From Maratus speciosus (lineage: Eukaryota; Arthropoda; Arachnida; Araneae; Salticidae): a DNA stretch of 64,000 nt. Below are positions 36,355 through 48,734 of the stretch, in pieces. The stretch is from the NCBI GenBank assembly GCA_963932465.1, contig OZ010786.1, positions 533,513,073 through 533,577,072 of the forward strand, written 5' to 3'. The notes under the pieces are model-generated. The model ran no database searches, was not told the origin of the DNA, and was given only the letters and a program-made list of their open reading frames with translations. Every line of letters starts with the position of its first letter. The first letter of the stretch is position 1. The position numbers and the translations under genes are program-made.

Positions 36355-37885
36355 CACTATATTGCCATTAATGACCGGCAACTTTCAATTTTAGACATTT
36401 TGTCGAATATTTAGAATTATACTTGACAGATTCTTCTGGAATTTAGGATTGAAAAGAACAGGCATGACCTCATATTTAGCAATGTCAATTTGATAAGGGG
36501 GGCAATTATGGGGCCAGCAAAAAATCAAAGAAAAAAACAATACTTGGGATCACTCTGTAAAATGAAATGATCTATCGCTACCGAATATAAATAAACAGAC
36601 GCTGTGAAATATGTGTTTTCTTTTGTGTAAGAATAGCACGTATATTATTAGAGACATAGCGATTTATTTAAAAAATATATAAAAAATCTTGCATATTTTT
36701 TGCTTATAGCATGCAGGGTTTTCAACCAAATTTAACGCCGGGTTCATAAAAATTGACAAAATATAGTGGAAACAATATAGTGCAATTGGAATAAAAATAT
36801 ATTAAATATTTTAGAAATATAAGTAGTTGTATGGAATAATTTTTATCTGCGCATGCGCGAAAGATAACAATGATCATTTTACATAATTTAATACTCAACT
36901 CTATGGACAACTTATAAAAAAATCAGTCAAATATCGTAAAAATTCAGAAATATATAGACGTTAGAGTGATCAAATTTTTAGCTGTTCTCTAAAAGCAGCT
37001 GAATGATAAGGGATTTTCCACAAATTGTCATTTTAATTTTTAATTTTTTTTTTAATTTTCACTTCTTATTGATGCTTTAGTTCTTCTTGGATAACCACCA
37101 GAACGAGCCTATACGATGATCAAAATCGAAGGATTTTTTCCAAATCTACTCGTTGATACTCACTAAATACTAACATTTTCTGAAAGTCAGTTAACAAAAA
37201 ATGACAATTTGTACAAAATCTCTTATCATTCAGCTGCTTTTAGAGAACAACTAAAAATTTGCTCACTTTAACGCCGATATCTTTCTGAAATTTTACGATA
37301 TTTGACAATTTTTTTTAAAAACTTGCTCCATAGAGTTGACTTTTAAATTATGTAAAATGATCCTTGTTATCGTTCGCGCATGCGCAGATAAAAATTATTT
37401 CATACAACAGCTCATATTTCCTAAAATATTTAATATATTTATATTCCAATTACACTATATTGTTTCTACTATATTTTGTCAATTTTTCTTAAACCGGCGT
37501 TAAATTTGGTTGAAAACCCTGCATGTTATAAGCAAAAAACATGCAAGAATTTTTTTAAATCTTTTAAATAAATCGCTATATCTCTATTAATATACATGCT
37601 ATTCCTACACAAAAGAATGCATATTTTGCACAATGTCTGTTTATTTATATTCGGTAGCGGTAGATCATTTCGTGCATTTTATTTTACAGTGTGATCCCAA
37701 GTATTATTTTTTTCTTTGATTATTTGTTAGCCCCCTAATTGTCTCCATTAACAAATCGACAATGCTAAATGTCATACCTGTTCTTTTTAATCCTGAAATT
37801 CCAGAAGAATCTGTCACGTATATTTCTAAATATTCGACAAAATGTGTAAAATTGAAAGTTGCCGGTCATTATTGGCAATATAGTG
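36355..37885. mobile_element. Tc1/mariner-type foldback element, 1,531 bp, ~690-bp inverted arms
   Basis: The termini CACTATATTGCC and GGCAATATAGTG are each flanked by TA. Arms run from 36355 to about 37040 and from about 37195 to 37885, sharing for example 'gaccggcaactttcaatttta', 'ttctctaaaagcagctgaat' and 'gcgcatgcgc' in mirror order. CACTATATTGCC-type ends with TA duplication are usual for Tc1/mariner non-autonomous elements. No transposase frame is seen. Confidence 0.75.
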
Positions 37886-37887
37886 TA

Positions 37888-38095
37888 TGTTGTAGGGTAG
37901 AGTTTTCTTAGTCTCGGGTTCAACTTTTATACAACGCCCCTTAGTACTCGAAAAACAGGGGGTCTAATATTATAAAACAACTTAAATGTTTACTTTGTAA
38001 CTTGGTGATTACGTTGGTAGTCGCGCAGTTAGTATGGCATTTGATCGTTTTTCCGCGGGCTCGGGATCGATACAAGGAACACGCTACATTTGTTT
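37888..38095 (+). repeat. tRNA-related SINE-like repeat, copy 1
   Basis: Runs from 'gttgtagggtagagttttctta' to a tRNA-like part (GGTAGTCGCGCAGTTAGTAT and later GGGATCGATAC, resembling A and B boxes). The same ~200 bp occurs inverted at 41463-41655, enclosing the second piggyBac element. It abuts the foldback element ending at 37885. Confidence 0.5.
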
Positions 38096-38270
38096 TACTA
38101 ATATTTTTGCTTTATAAATATACTTGTAATTAGAATTTAATAATCTCATTGTCAATTAAAAATTTTAATATTGTGTATCAAATATAATTTTAAGCTATTT
38201 ATTCTTGATTTGTATCTAAATAGTTGTAAAAAACACCATAAAACTGTTAATCTGTTAATGTAACTTTTAA

Positions 38271-40647
38271 CCTTTCACTGCACGATTTTTCTTTTCTTTA
38301 TGAAAAAATATAATTTGATCAATTTGGATAGTCACAAATACAGGAAAAATAATAAAAGAAAATTATACTTTATATATTTTTTTAAATATGGATTTTTGTG
38401 ATATGTGCCATATGTTTCCCAAAGCACACATCAGGTATTTACCTTCTTGTGCAAAACCGCATGTTGCTTGGAACAAAACTCACAATACTTGTATATTAGT
38501 TATACAAAAAGAATATAATATGTATTCAAATGCTTTAAGAGGCATTTAAAATGTTCAAATATTAAAATTTAATGTTATAAATTCCAAAATACTGATTCTA
38601 AAACGATATGAAGGAACAAAATGTACAAAAAATAATTTTACAATGCAATAAATCATCATCAGAAGGCAAATCAAAAGAAATTCCTAATAAAAATTGTAAA
38701 AGAATTTCTTTAAGAGCAAAAAAGTTCCGTAAGTTCATTTCAGGAGAAATTTCGAGAAACAATTTTTTTCTAGATTTATACCTAAAGCTTCTCCACACTT
38801 TGAACACTTAAAAAAAAATTTGCGAGCACAGTTTTGAACTTTGCATCATTGTCTGAATTCCATGTATCCTGGCAAATGGCATAATGCATTTTTGACTGCC
38901 ATTTCTGTTATAATTACCTTTTCTACTTCAGACATAATTTGGCGTCCTCGTTTAGCATTTGGTGTTTCGCTTTCCATCTTATAAAGGCAGATTGAAACTT
39001 CTTCTCTGAATTTAGCCAATCGCATTTATCTTAAGGGGTTATAAGCACTTATACAAAATAAAACAAAAAAAAAATGAAAGCTTCATTTATGTGGTATCTA
39101 GGGTAAATATTGTTTAAAAATGCTTCGAGATTTTGTTGCCCAAATTTGTTCATTTATTGACAAGCACTGTTCCATAGTAACTTGCATAAAACTTTTTCTG
39201 ATACTTTCTATTAAATACCTTACATTCAATAGTCTATCATGCCCTTCCCTGCCTCTGGGAATTTCTTTAGTATTTTCATTAAAGTGTAAAAATTCCCGGA
39301 TATTTTCAAATTCTTGGACAGACATTGATTTTTTAATTCTTTGATTACCTAAAATGTTTCCAGTAATCTCTCGCAGATGGTAAATGTATAAGTAACATTT
39401 GATAACAAATTCCGATATGACGTTGAACATCCGTAATGGAAACTTGTAAATGTTGAGAATGATCCTTTTGTATTCTGTAACTCTTTGTATGTGTCTCTTC
39501 TAAATTAAGATTCAAAAGATCATCATTAAAAAACAGAGAAAATTTGATACGGAGTATCCAGAACCATAATTTAAGCACTTAAAGAGTTACTTCCTCTATA
39601 CTTTATTTGCTCTTCAGAAAAGATTTTTATTTTTCAAAATTTGTTTTTTATACTAGTATTTCCTTGCTGACTTTTGTCTATTGGCACGGGGTCCAACAGG
39701 AACGTCTGCAGCACCTGAAAGAATAAAACAATCATTCTCAAAATATATGCTTCTCAATATATATATTCAGTGCTGAATTTAGGAAATTGTTTAAGAAAGG
39801 GGGAGAGAGTTTAAGAAAAAAAAGGGACATTCCCCCAACAGCATTGCGATCTCCTCCCCAGAGGATTTGAAAATTTGTATGGTTTATCAGTGCAATCCCC
39901 CAGAACGCCATACTGTCCCTCCCGGGAAAAATCATCCCGGGGAATCGGGGGGAATTCAACACTCTTGAATTTTAAATACTATTTTTATTACAATTTATAA
40001 TTACTTTATCAACAAATGTTAAAAATTATCTCTTTTGAATAAATTTTTGTTGTCAATTTCTTTGGTTGCTATCGTACAGTCAACGTCTGATTCAAATGCA
40101 GAAATAGCATCTTCGCTTCTATTTTTAGCTGGTTTATATTCTGCATTTTCCTAACTATCATCAGAAAGTCTAACAGTTTCATCATCAGTATTAGATGCAA
40201 ATAATATTGCGCGTTTTCCCTTTGCTCCTCATTTTGCATTCGAATGTTCTATAAGTTCTATGCTCTTTGTTCCATATCTGGCACAAACACAAAAACAAGA
40301 TTTCAAACTGATGTACTGAAATATTTTCGTTTTAAAGCGGACAAATAAGAAATATTTGATATATTCAAATGTCTAAAACTTTTCCTTGCGGTACTTTTAA
40401 GAATTTCTTGTGAAAAAGTTGAATAAATTTCTACCGTTGTTTATGATGTAGGCTCAAAATTTTTTGGGGAAGTGAAAATATGATAAATATTGGGGTACAA
40501 CCATCTAGTGAAAAAAACAGGTACAAAACTCTTTATTTAATTGTTCTAGATGTAGTACAAAGCTCAGATCACCTAAAGATTCATAGAAATGAAAATAGAA
40601 GGGTTTTATTAGTAAGTACCACATATGGCACACCGTGCAGTGAAGGG
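38271..40647 (-). mobile_element. Second piggyBac-family element, 2,377 bp, TTAA duplication
   Basis: TTAA at 38267-38270 and 40648-40651 flanks the inverted ends CCTTTCACTGCACG and CGTGCAGTGAAGGG. Subterminal words TGTGCCATATG and CATATGGCACA also mirror each other. The length is normal for piggyBac. It carries a decayed minus-strand transposase. It is a different family from the element at 7061, as judged by both TIR and protein. Confidence 0.85.
38585..40270 (-). pseudogene. piggyBac transposase relic (PGBD3-like)
   Basis: Read on the minus strand: an acidic N-terminus (SNTDDETVRLSDDS) near 40.2 kb; 39578-39345 with 'HIGICYQMLLIHLPSARDYW'; 39430-39098 with 'SVQEFENIREFLHFNEN', 'REGHDRLLNVRYLIESIRKSF' and 'CLSINEQIWATKSRS', typical of the DDE_Tnp_1_7 domain. 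In the last block Asn stands where the family's catalytic Asp (S(V/I)DEQ) is expected. A C-terminal part near 39000-38780 has an 'RGRQIMSEVEKV' segment and a Cys-rich tail (CARK..CSKCGEAL). Stops, frame changes and a gap after 39098 show it is dead. Confidence 0.75.
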
Positions 40648-41462
40648 TTAAAATGTATTTCATAATATTCTTTATCGATGCAATATTATTGAACAAATGT
40701 GTGTCAATTCTTAATTTTAAAGAAGCATCATTTATGTATTCCCTTAGTAAAGAATGTCAATACGATGATAATATTATTATCTTTTTAAGGTAAGAAGCAT
40801 ATATTTTAAAAAACAGTATAAGAATTAAATTAATTTTTTTTTTATTAAAGATTTTGACATTTGTAATACGCTCTTTGAAAATGTCGCTTCGAGTTATTTT
40901 GATTTCCTACTTATCTTCTTTCTGCCTGTATTTAATTTTTTAATATGTTTTATTTTATCGTAACTAGAGGGCCCCAGAACAGATTTTGTATCGATATTGA
41001 AATTTTACTAGTCAATAATGCTTATTGACCTTGTCAGTAGTGACAGCTGCCGCCATGCTGTGGGCCTGCGTCGGAATCCTCGTAAGACATGAATGTAATC
41101 ATGAGTGTCCATTTTAGTTATATATAAGGATGCAATGGAAAAAGAATTAAAATTGTTGTGGATTATTGTTGGCTCTGTGTATAATAAGGATCATTCGATG
41201 CGAAAAGCCATAGTTTCTATAAGCCCCAAAGCAATCTCCACTTCGGTGGAACTCAATATCAATGTCAATAATATAGATCCATTTTTTAAGTCCCTTTAAA
41301 TGGTGAGAAATGTTTAAAAATGGTTTAAAAATCAAAAATGTTAAATTAAAAAATAAATATGTTAACGTTACAATTAATGTACGATATTATTTTTTTTTTA
41401 ACTGAGACTATTAAATTATAATTACAACTATATATATAAAACATAAAAAATGAGGGAAAAAA

Positions 41463-41655
41463 TGTAGCGCTTTCCGCTATTGGACGCGAGCGCGCGGATC
41501 AGGAAGCAAACGATATATTAACTGAGCTACGACCAACATAGGCATCTAGTTACAAAGTATTTAAGTTGTGTTATAATATTAGAACTCCCTGTTTCTCAAG
41601 AACTAAAGGGCGTTTTATAAAATCCACTGAGCCTGAGAAAACCCTACAACAAATA
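41463..41655 (-). repeat. tRNA-related SINE-like repeat, copy 2 (inverted)
   Basis: Reverse complement of the 37888-38095 repeat. Reading minus it starts 'gttgtagggttttctcaggc' and ends in a tRNA-like GTAGCTCAGTTAATATATCG stretch (A box). The 3.3 kb between the copies includes the piggyBac element at 38271. 40648-41462 has no other recognised feature. Confidence 0.5.
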
Positions 41656-41800
41656 TTAAAATAATAAAAATCTGTATTAATACATGGAAATTATTCCAGA
41701 GAGAAACATTCGCCTTGCATACAATATTTCAAATGAAAAACAAGTTTCAAATTTCAAGGTAATTACTTAAAAGGCGCAAAGGCCAACATAGTGAAAAAGA

Positions 41801-41871
41801 TTTCAAGCCGGGACTCGAACCCGGGCCATCAGTATAGCGCACTGACGTTCTACCGACTAAACCACTTGGAA
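41801..41871 (-). other. tRNA-like core, unit 1
   Basis: 71 nt folding as a cloverleaf on the minus strand: acceptor TTCCAAG with CTTGAAA (one mismatch), anticodon stem TCAGT/ACTGA, T arm CCGGG-TTCGAGT-CCCGG. The anticodon loop GCGCTAT lacks the invariant U33, so a working tRNA is unlikely. Confidence 0.5.
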
Positions 41872-42126
41872 CGATACCTAGCTCGGAAAATTTCTCTCTA
41901 TTATATGTTGGCAAGGCACAACAGCACAAGATATAGTATCGTGAGTCACCGACCTGGGACAAACAGGAAAAATCGTTAAATCCAGCATCGATAGAAATTA
42001 TATTAATACATGGAAATTATTCCAGAGAGAAACATTCGCCTTGCATACAATATTTCAAATGTAAAACAAATTTCAAATTTCAAAGTAATTGCTTAAAAGG
42101 CGCAAACGCCAACATAGTGAAAAAGA

Positions 42127-42197
42127 TTCCAAGCCGGGACTCGAACCCGGGTCATCAGTATAGCGCACTGACGTTCTACCGACTAAACCGTTTGGAA
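42127..42197 (-). other. tRNA-like core, unit 2
   Basis: Same cloverleaf as unit 1, with acceptor TTCCAAA/CTTGGAA (last pair lost) and a perfect T arm. The anticodon loop again lacks U33. Confidence 0.5.
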
Positions 42198-42492
42198 CGA
42201 TACGTAGTTCGGAAAATTTCTCACTATTATATGTTGGCAAGGCTACAAACGCAGCACAAGATGGAATATATATCGTGAGTCACCGACCTATTTTCATTTG
42301 AAATATTGTATGCAAGGCGAATGTTTCTCTATGGAATAATTTCCATGTATTAATATAATTTCTATCGATGCTGGATTTAACTATATTTCGTGTTTGTCCC
42401 AGGTCGGTGACTCACGATATATATTCCATCTTGTGCTGCGTTTGTAGCCTTGCCAACATATAATAGTGAGAAATTTTCCGAGCTAGGTATCG

Positions 42493-42563
42493 TTCCAAGT
42501 GGTTTAGTCGGTAGAACGTCAGTGCGCTATACTGATGGCACGGGTTCGAGTCCCGGCTTGGAA
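42493..42563 (+). other. tRNA-like core, unit 3 (inverted)
   Basis: Acceptor TTCCAAG/CTTGGAA pairs at all seven positions, and the D arm and anticodon stem are intact. The T stem has one mismatch (ACGGG/CCCGG). A and B boxes are present. Loop GCGCTAT is as in the other units. Confidence 0.5.
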
Positions 42564-43595
42564 TATTTTTCACTATGTTGGCATTTGCGCCTTTTAAGCA
42601 ATTAATTTGAAATTAGTTTTTCATTTGAAATATAAAAATCCGTGATTACCAATTTATGTCCTATCCTTGTAAGATTTATAAATAAGATTTATTGCTGGAA
42701 ATGGAATTGAAGTTTTATAATTGTGAGTCAATGGTGATAAATATATATATAGATATTTAACACATACAAACAAAAAAAAAAACCCTACATATTCATTTTT
42801 AAAATACTAATAAACGTATTGAGTCTTTCCCTTCGAATTATCGTAACCGACAAAGTGTAAATTTTGCCGTTCATAGTAAAATGATCTGATCTATAATTAC
42901 TAAAGCAGTCAGATACACTACTTGCAGAAAACAAGAAGTATTTTTTTAATTATTACTATGTTTCATTTTTATTACCACAAAATTTAATGATTAATCTATA
43001 TACGTATTTTTCATTCAACAATAAGTTTTTGAAGAAGGCAATTTTGCAGAAATTAGGCGAATTTCTCAATTTCTTTTACTTTAGATATTAATACACAATG
43101 AGGTTGGTGTATCCATAAATACATTTTTAAAGTAATAATGATCATGGTACTATGCAACTTCTTGTATTTTTATGAGCTATACTGTTGTAAAATTTTAAAT
43201 AACACAGTATCGTACAGTAATACAGAAAGGTATGCAAAAATTAAGGACGAGATGGTTTTTTGAAGCTATCGCCATGCAGAAGAATTCCACTTTGACCGAA
43301 ATCATATCCATTACCATATGATGTGCAAATATGGGACAAGTGATCAAAATTATTTAAACTAACCGTTCCGTTACCATATTTGGATTTTAATTTATCTGCT
43401 TCGTCCTTTATTTTTGCACACCAGTGTAGATAAATCGTCCAGGATTAAAATGGAGGAAAAACACAAACGCTTTTTTAATCCATTCCAGAAATCTATGTGA
43501 ATATGAAACAATGATTATCATTTGATTATTAGAATTATACATGTAAATTTCCGTGTGTCACAGTGGGTTTAAAAAGATAAAGATTACAACCACGA

Positions 43596-43944
43596 AATAA
43601 TATAAAAATACATGGAAACATTCAAATGCTTCATTTAAAACACATTACTAAATAGGTGTGATAAAATATATACAAATGTTTTTTTAAAATTAAAAACACT
43701 AGATGTTAAAATGATAAAAAGCTACTCCGAGCGCTTTCGGCTAACCTTAAGCCATTGTCAAGGAGAAGAGGATTGACTCCTTGACAATGGCTTAAGGTTA
43801 GCCGAAAGTGCTCGGAGTAGCTTTTTATCATTTTAACATCTAGTGTTTTTAATTTTAAAAAACATTTATATATATTTTATCACACCTATTTAGTAATGTG
43901 TTTTAAATGAAGCATTTGAATGTTTCCATGTTTTTTATATAATA
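43596..43944. mobile_element. Palindrome with Penelope-like terminal sequence, ~168-bp arms
   Basis: Arms 43596-43765 and 43777-43944 mirror around an 11-nt loop. Next to the loop each arm has GGCTTAAGGTTAGCC followed by GAAAG, a small hairpin plus GAAA as in stem II of hammerhead-like Penelope termini, but the CUGAnGA core is replaced by CTTGACAAT. It is non-coding. 42641-43595 and 43945-44544 have no recognised feature. Confidence 0.5.
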
Positions 43945-44543
43945 AACAAAGGTGAATCTGGCGTTCAAGATTGGACTATTTTATTAAGTCAATTTATTCA
44001 CGAAATAATATCTGCTCAAATCACGCTAGTTATAATGCGTCAGTTGGGATCCTCACACGGTCAAGTAGTTGCAAGAGACGTTAGTACTAATAAAGAGTTA
44101 TTTAATATTTTAGGTTACCTTTATTAATGTCCAAAACTTATTTTTTATTTGACAGACTACATTCAAATTTGATACTTTAGGAACGTTTTAAAAGAAACTC
44201 CGTATACATATTTGCTTTAGCAGGAGAGTTATGACTAAAATAATTCGATCGCTTTACATGATCGAGGGACAATTTGATATTTAAAGACAAATTTCTTAAA
44301 GCAGCAGTTTTCTTCGTTGTGAGCATGATGTCTAGAACTGACTGAAAATTAATGAAATGAAAATTAATTAAATGAAATTTTGACTGAAGTTGTAAACCAT
44401 ATAGATGCACAAATAGATCTGCTATTATGTTCACCAAGTATATAATTTATAATTTATGACTACTTAATAAGAATTTTTTTCTCTATTTAACTAATTATTT
44501 TTCCAGCGTAGATCATTTAAATCCCATATTATATCTTTACTAG

Positions 44544-44547
<4 letters not shown>

Positions 44548-44597
<50 letters not shown>
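44548..44597. repeat. ~50-nt poly-A tract
   Basis: An uninterrupted A run with no recognisable retroelement body upstream. A shorter A run lies at 45226-45250. The rest of 44600-46290 shows nothing codable. Confidence 0.8.
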
Positions 44598-44601
<4 letters not shown>

Positions 44602-46293
44602 TGACCGTGAAAGTGCAAACATGAGAAATCTTGCACGAAAATGTGATATTTCTAAAGTCATCCTGTGTATAAGCTGCAGTCATTTAATAGAAAAGCTTTT
44701 AATTTCAAATTACATTTGAGAAAATTTAACTGTAGGGGTGGCAAGGATAACAGCTCCGGGAACGAAGCTTTCGCTGTTTAGAGTTTAAGTGGAATCCCAC
44801 TGCATACATTAAGATACACTAACAATACGCCAAAATATACATTTTTTAAAAATAGAATACAATAGTTGATATTTTATAAGGCAAAATGAGTGCAGTTTGA
44901 CAGTGTAACTTATAAAACATTTAAGGTGCGTTATCAACACATACATAGATTGAAATAACCTCCTCAGTCCTGAAGCATCACATGAGTTACTTCCAAACCG
45001 AGGAGAATATAAATTAAACTATTTGATTTTTTTTTTTTTTTTTACATTTTTAATTTACTTCTATATAGCTGAATGTTTTTGGCTTTGCATCAAAACCAAT
45101 AAATGGCATGACTAAATCTTATTTCGTCATAAAATAAGTGTTATTTTCATCTGAGTTAGCAAAACGCATTCCAGATAGTGTGTCCAAGAAAGTAAGAAAT
45201 TTTCACAATTAACTTAAATGCTTTACAAAAAAAAAAAAAAAAAAAAAAAATGAGGATTTGTAAACCATTCCATTAATTAAAGGCCTTTAATTTGTTTTTG
45301 CATAATTTAGGTTATTGATAATTAAATTTATAATATATGTGTGATGGTAATTTTAGATCCGTATTTGTGAACATAATGTACCAGCCCCCTAAAGATCAAT
45401 TTCAGAAAAGAGCTCCTTCTGTGATCTATGGAGTTTTTTTGTTTCTGCAAAATCAATGAATGCGTACTCGCATTGTCATTCTACCTTCTGGTCGGAAGAG
45501 GTTATACGGTACCTGCATTAACACTTGCAAGACTTATTTATTATTACGGTTAAAAAAGCAATGAGAAGTGCAACATCGCTCAGGTAAGTAAATACATTAA
45601 CAAAAAAAATTAGAATCTAGGCTCTTTCCTAGAAAAATTAAATGTTAGCATAAATCACTTTTAATGTTTGTTAAATTTTATAATTAAAAGTTAATCCGCT
45701 GCTGCGTTATTGCAATCAATATTAGTGTCATATTTAGATGTAATTTTTAGGTTTCAAAGATACATTTCCCCTTAAAAAAACCTATTTTCTAGTACAATAT
45801 TTAATTTCGTTTCTACGTCAATTAATCATTCACTTTGTTAAAAATGATTCCACAATCATTACTTTTTTAGGTGCGCTCATAATTATATAAATAAGTAACA
45901 CATATAGACGTCATCTGGTCCGTCCGTATGTCTGTCAGTCTATCCGCATGTAACAACTCAAAAACTACCCAACAAAATGGTTTGGAATTTGATATATATA
46001 ATAGCTGCAGAATTTTGTCTTGTCATTTCGAATTTTAAGAAAATCGAATTAAAATTTAAAATGATAATAATAAAATTTTTATTCATTCTATTAAATCCTA
46101 TCATACGTAATTAATTAAAGGATATCCTATGGTAGGTAATTATTCTAGGTTACCATGGTAATTACGTCCTATTTAGAATGGAGTTATATTATTTACGTAT
46201 TACTGAATTTAATATACAGGAAAATATGAGCAAAACTAGATGGCGTGAGAGTACACATCCAAACAAAAAACATTCATCAATGCATGGTCGGAA

Positions 46294-46716
46294 TTAAAAT
46301 GCAAAGGTGCTAGAGGACGCAGCAAGTGATATTGTTATACGAGGCAAAAACATACAAAGATCGATTAAGTGACAAAACAAGATGTGAAACCGCTCCCCGT
46401 ACAATCGTTGATCTTCTGAGACATTTCCATTTGTAGTTCCGTAGATAAAATGCATATCAGCAATTTCCCAATTACTGAAGGACAACTTCTTCTGATAAGT
46501 TCCTACCGTGAATGATAGTGGCACGCTCGGATACGCGACTTTTATGCATTTATCTAAACGAAATTTTGCATACGCGTTCTTCTTCTTCCCTACATCAAAT
46601 TTACATGCTATTAGTCTTGTTCTTCTCCGGATAACTCGCAACAAGATTGGAGCTTTAACGTTTGCATAAACCAAGATACCAAATGCGCCAGAACTTTGCG
46701 TTTTATTTCCGACCAT
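46294..46716 (-). pseudogene. DUF4817-type transposon helix-turn-helix fragment
   Basis: A 140-codon minus-strand frame with 'SNWEIADMHFIYGTTNGNVSEDQRLYGERF' in its second half. This matches the helix-turn-helix signature (aDMxxxYGxaxGNxxxAxxLYxERFP) found before mariner/Tc1-like transposases in arthropods. The sequence after ERF loses the family pattern, so it is probably a decayed fragment. The first 70 residues are not recognised. The CACCCTGTA at about 46790-46798 may be the end of its own element. Confidence 0.55.
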
Positions 46717-46800
46717 GCATTCTTTGATGATAGTTGTTTGCTTGGATGTGTACTATCCACTTTTAAAGTTTCGCCCATCTTTTATGAATCACCCTGTATA

Positions 46801-48734
46801 CAGGGTGTCCGGTCTCAACGGTGTCCAATGGCTAATTACTAAACCGTTATTCATAGACATATAGTTCCAATTACAAAAATGTTTTAAATCAGGTAAAGAA
46901 ACATTTTAAAAGCGATTTCGGTCAGTAAAAACATTTCTTAAAAAATTACGAAATTTAAATTTTTATACGGTCCCCCGGTCCTATAAGTTATATTTAGTAC
47001 TTTTTTCCTATTACACTGACAAGGAAGACAAAAAAACTCCCATTCATATAACTCTAAAATTGAGCGAGTTATGAAACTTTAAAAATGCATGACTTATGCC
47101 ACTTTTCTACTCTGAAAACAAATGAGTTCGGCTTGGCTTTGAGGGATCATATACCAAGTGTTTAAAGTATTCGAAGATCTTACTTCATGTGTATCTGCGC
47201 TTTGAAAAAAAATCCTAGAAGTATTATGATTAAGTCTCAAATTGGCTAAAATAACATATGTTTTATTTTGTCAGTATTTGAGACTGTTTCTCTTATGATT
47301 TCTTTTAACAAAAATTATGTTATTTTATAAGTTTTTATGTTACTTCAACAATAGTATGTATGTTTTTCCAGTTCAAAATTTGTACTTGAACTTTAACCCA
47401 CTTTTAAATATCCGATCGAGATTGCATTCTACATACTGGCGCAAATCCGATAACAATCTAATATTATTAAGATTTTCGGTGGTTACCATTTATACTTATT
47501 TTACAGGATAACACAAAATAATTCAGATAGATTTCTGCCAAGGAGTTTAAGAAAAAGTTTTAGATTAGATAATACAAGACTGCGATTGTTGGGTTTTTTA
47601 ACTTTTATGTATTTTTTAACACTGAATCCGAAAATTACGTTAATTTTTAACTATCATGTCAGGATATTTCGAAAATCATAAATTTTCAAATTTAAAGAAT
47701 AACAAAAGTCGAATACTATAAAGTAGAGGAGATGATTGTGTTTTTTAACTTTTGATAATTGATTTTTACTCACTTTTTAGCACTGAATCTGAAAATGACC
47801 TTCATTTTTAACCATCACGTTAGAATTTTTTTGCAAATCGCAAATGTGTAAGTTAAAATATAGCAAAAATCTCATACTATAAAACATATGTAAAACATTT
47901 TTTATTTTATTTTATTTTATTTTATTAAAAAATTTATTCGATAGTTTTGATTATCCTGGGATTCTTACAGCTAATCAGCTGAGTGGTCCGATGAGATGGG
48001 GGAGGAAATTCAATTTTAACATTGAACTTCTTAACTTTGAAATTTGCATTTTGCGAAAAAAGCCTGATATGATGGTTAAAAATGAAGGTCAATTTCGGAT
48101 TGAGCGGTACAGAATATATAAGAATCTATTATCAAAGCTAAAAAGCATGACATAACCCAACTTTTGCAGGCTTGTACAGTCTAATAATATTTTTAAATAC
48201 GTATCATTTTGTAAAGAAATGAGGCTGTTAATTTAGAATCATTTTATTTAACAAAAATTCTGTTTTTTCTTTCTTCTTAAATGTTTATTACAAATTGTAT
48301 ATTTTCCATTAATCTGCAAGAATGACTAAAGATTTCAAATTTATATTGCAATGTTAATTTTACTCCCAAACATTTTTTATATCTGACGAAATTACATTTC
48401 AAATAAATTTGTGAATGACCACCAATTTGCAGCAAAAAATATGCTCCAACTTTAAACAGCTATTACTCGATCAATTTTAATAGTTGAATAACGGGACTTT
48501 TTTTTGTATTACTTGTCAGTGTAAAAGGAAAATTTCACTAAATATAACTTATAGGACCTGGGGACCGTATAAAAATTTAAATTTCGTAATTTTTTAAGAA
48601 ATGTTTTCATTGACCCAAATCGCTTTTAAAATATTTCTTTACTTGATTTAAAACATTTTTGTAATTGGAACTATATGTCTATGACTAACGGTTTAGGAAT
48701 TAGCCATTGGACACCGTTGAGACCGGACACCCTG
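46801..48734. mobile_element. Foldback DNA element, 1.93 kb, TIR CAGGGTGTCCGGTCTCAACG, TA duplication
   Basis: The ends CAGGGTGTCCGG and CCGGACACCCTG are flanked by TA. The first ~230 bp and last ~220 bp are close reverse complements ('gaccgtataaaaatttaaa', 'taggaccggggg', 'cttacttgtcagtg' types), and similarity continues with indels toward the middle ('gaccttcatttttaaccatc' mirrored). No transposase frame is seen. Confidence 0.7.

Larger units (their letters stand above)
41676..42640. repeat. Three-copy tRNA-derived repeat cluster (two tandem, one inverted)
   Basis: Units of about 300 bp at 41676-41995 and 41996-42290 are direct repeats, each with 'acatggaaattattccagag', 'aggcgcaaa' and a tRNA-like core. 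A third, inverted copy covers about 42291-42640. Units share the same flanks beyond the tRNA core, so whole segments were duplicated rather than three independent SINE insertions. Confidence 0.7.

Noticed and set aside
42493..42563. Functional tRNA gene
   Set aside because: Acceptor pairing is perfect, but the anticodon loop lacks U33, the T stem has a mismatch, and the unit is part of a duplicated repeat.
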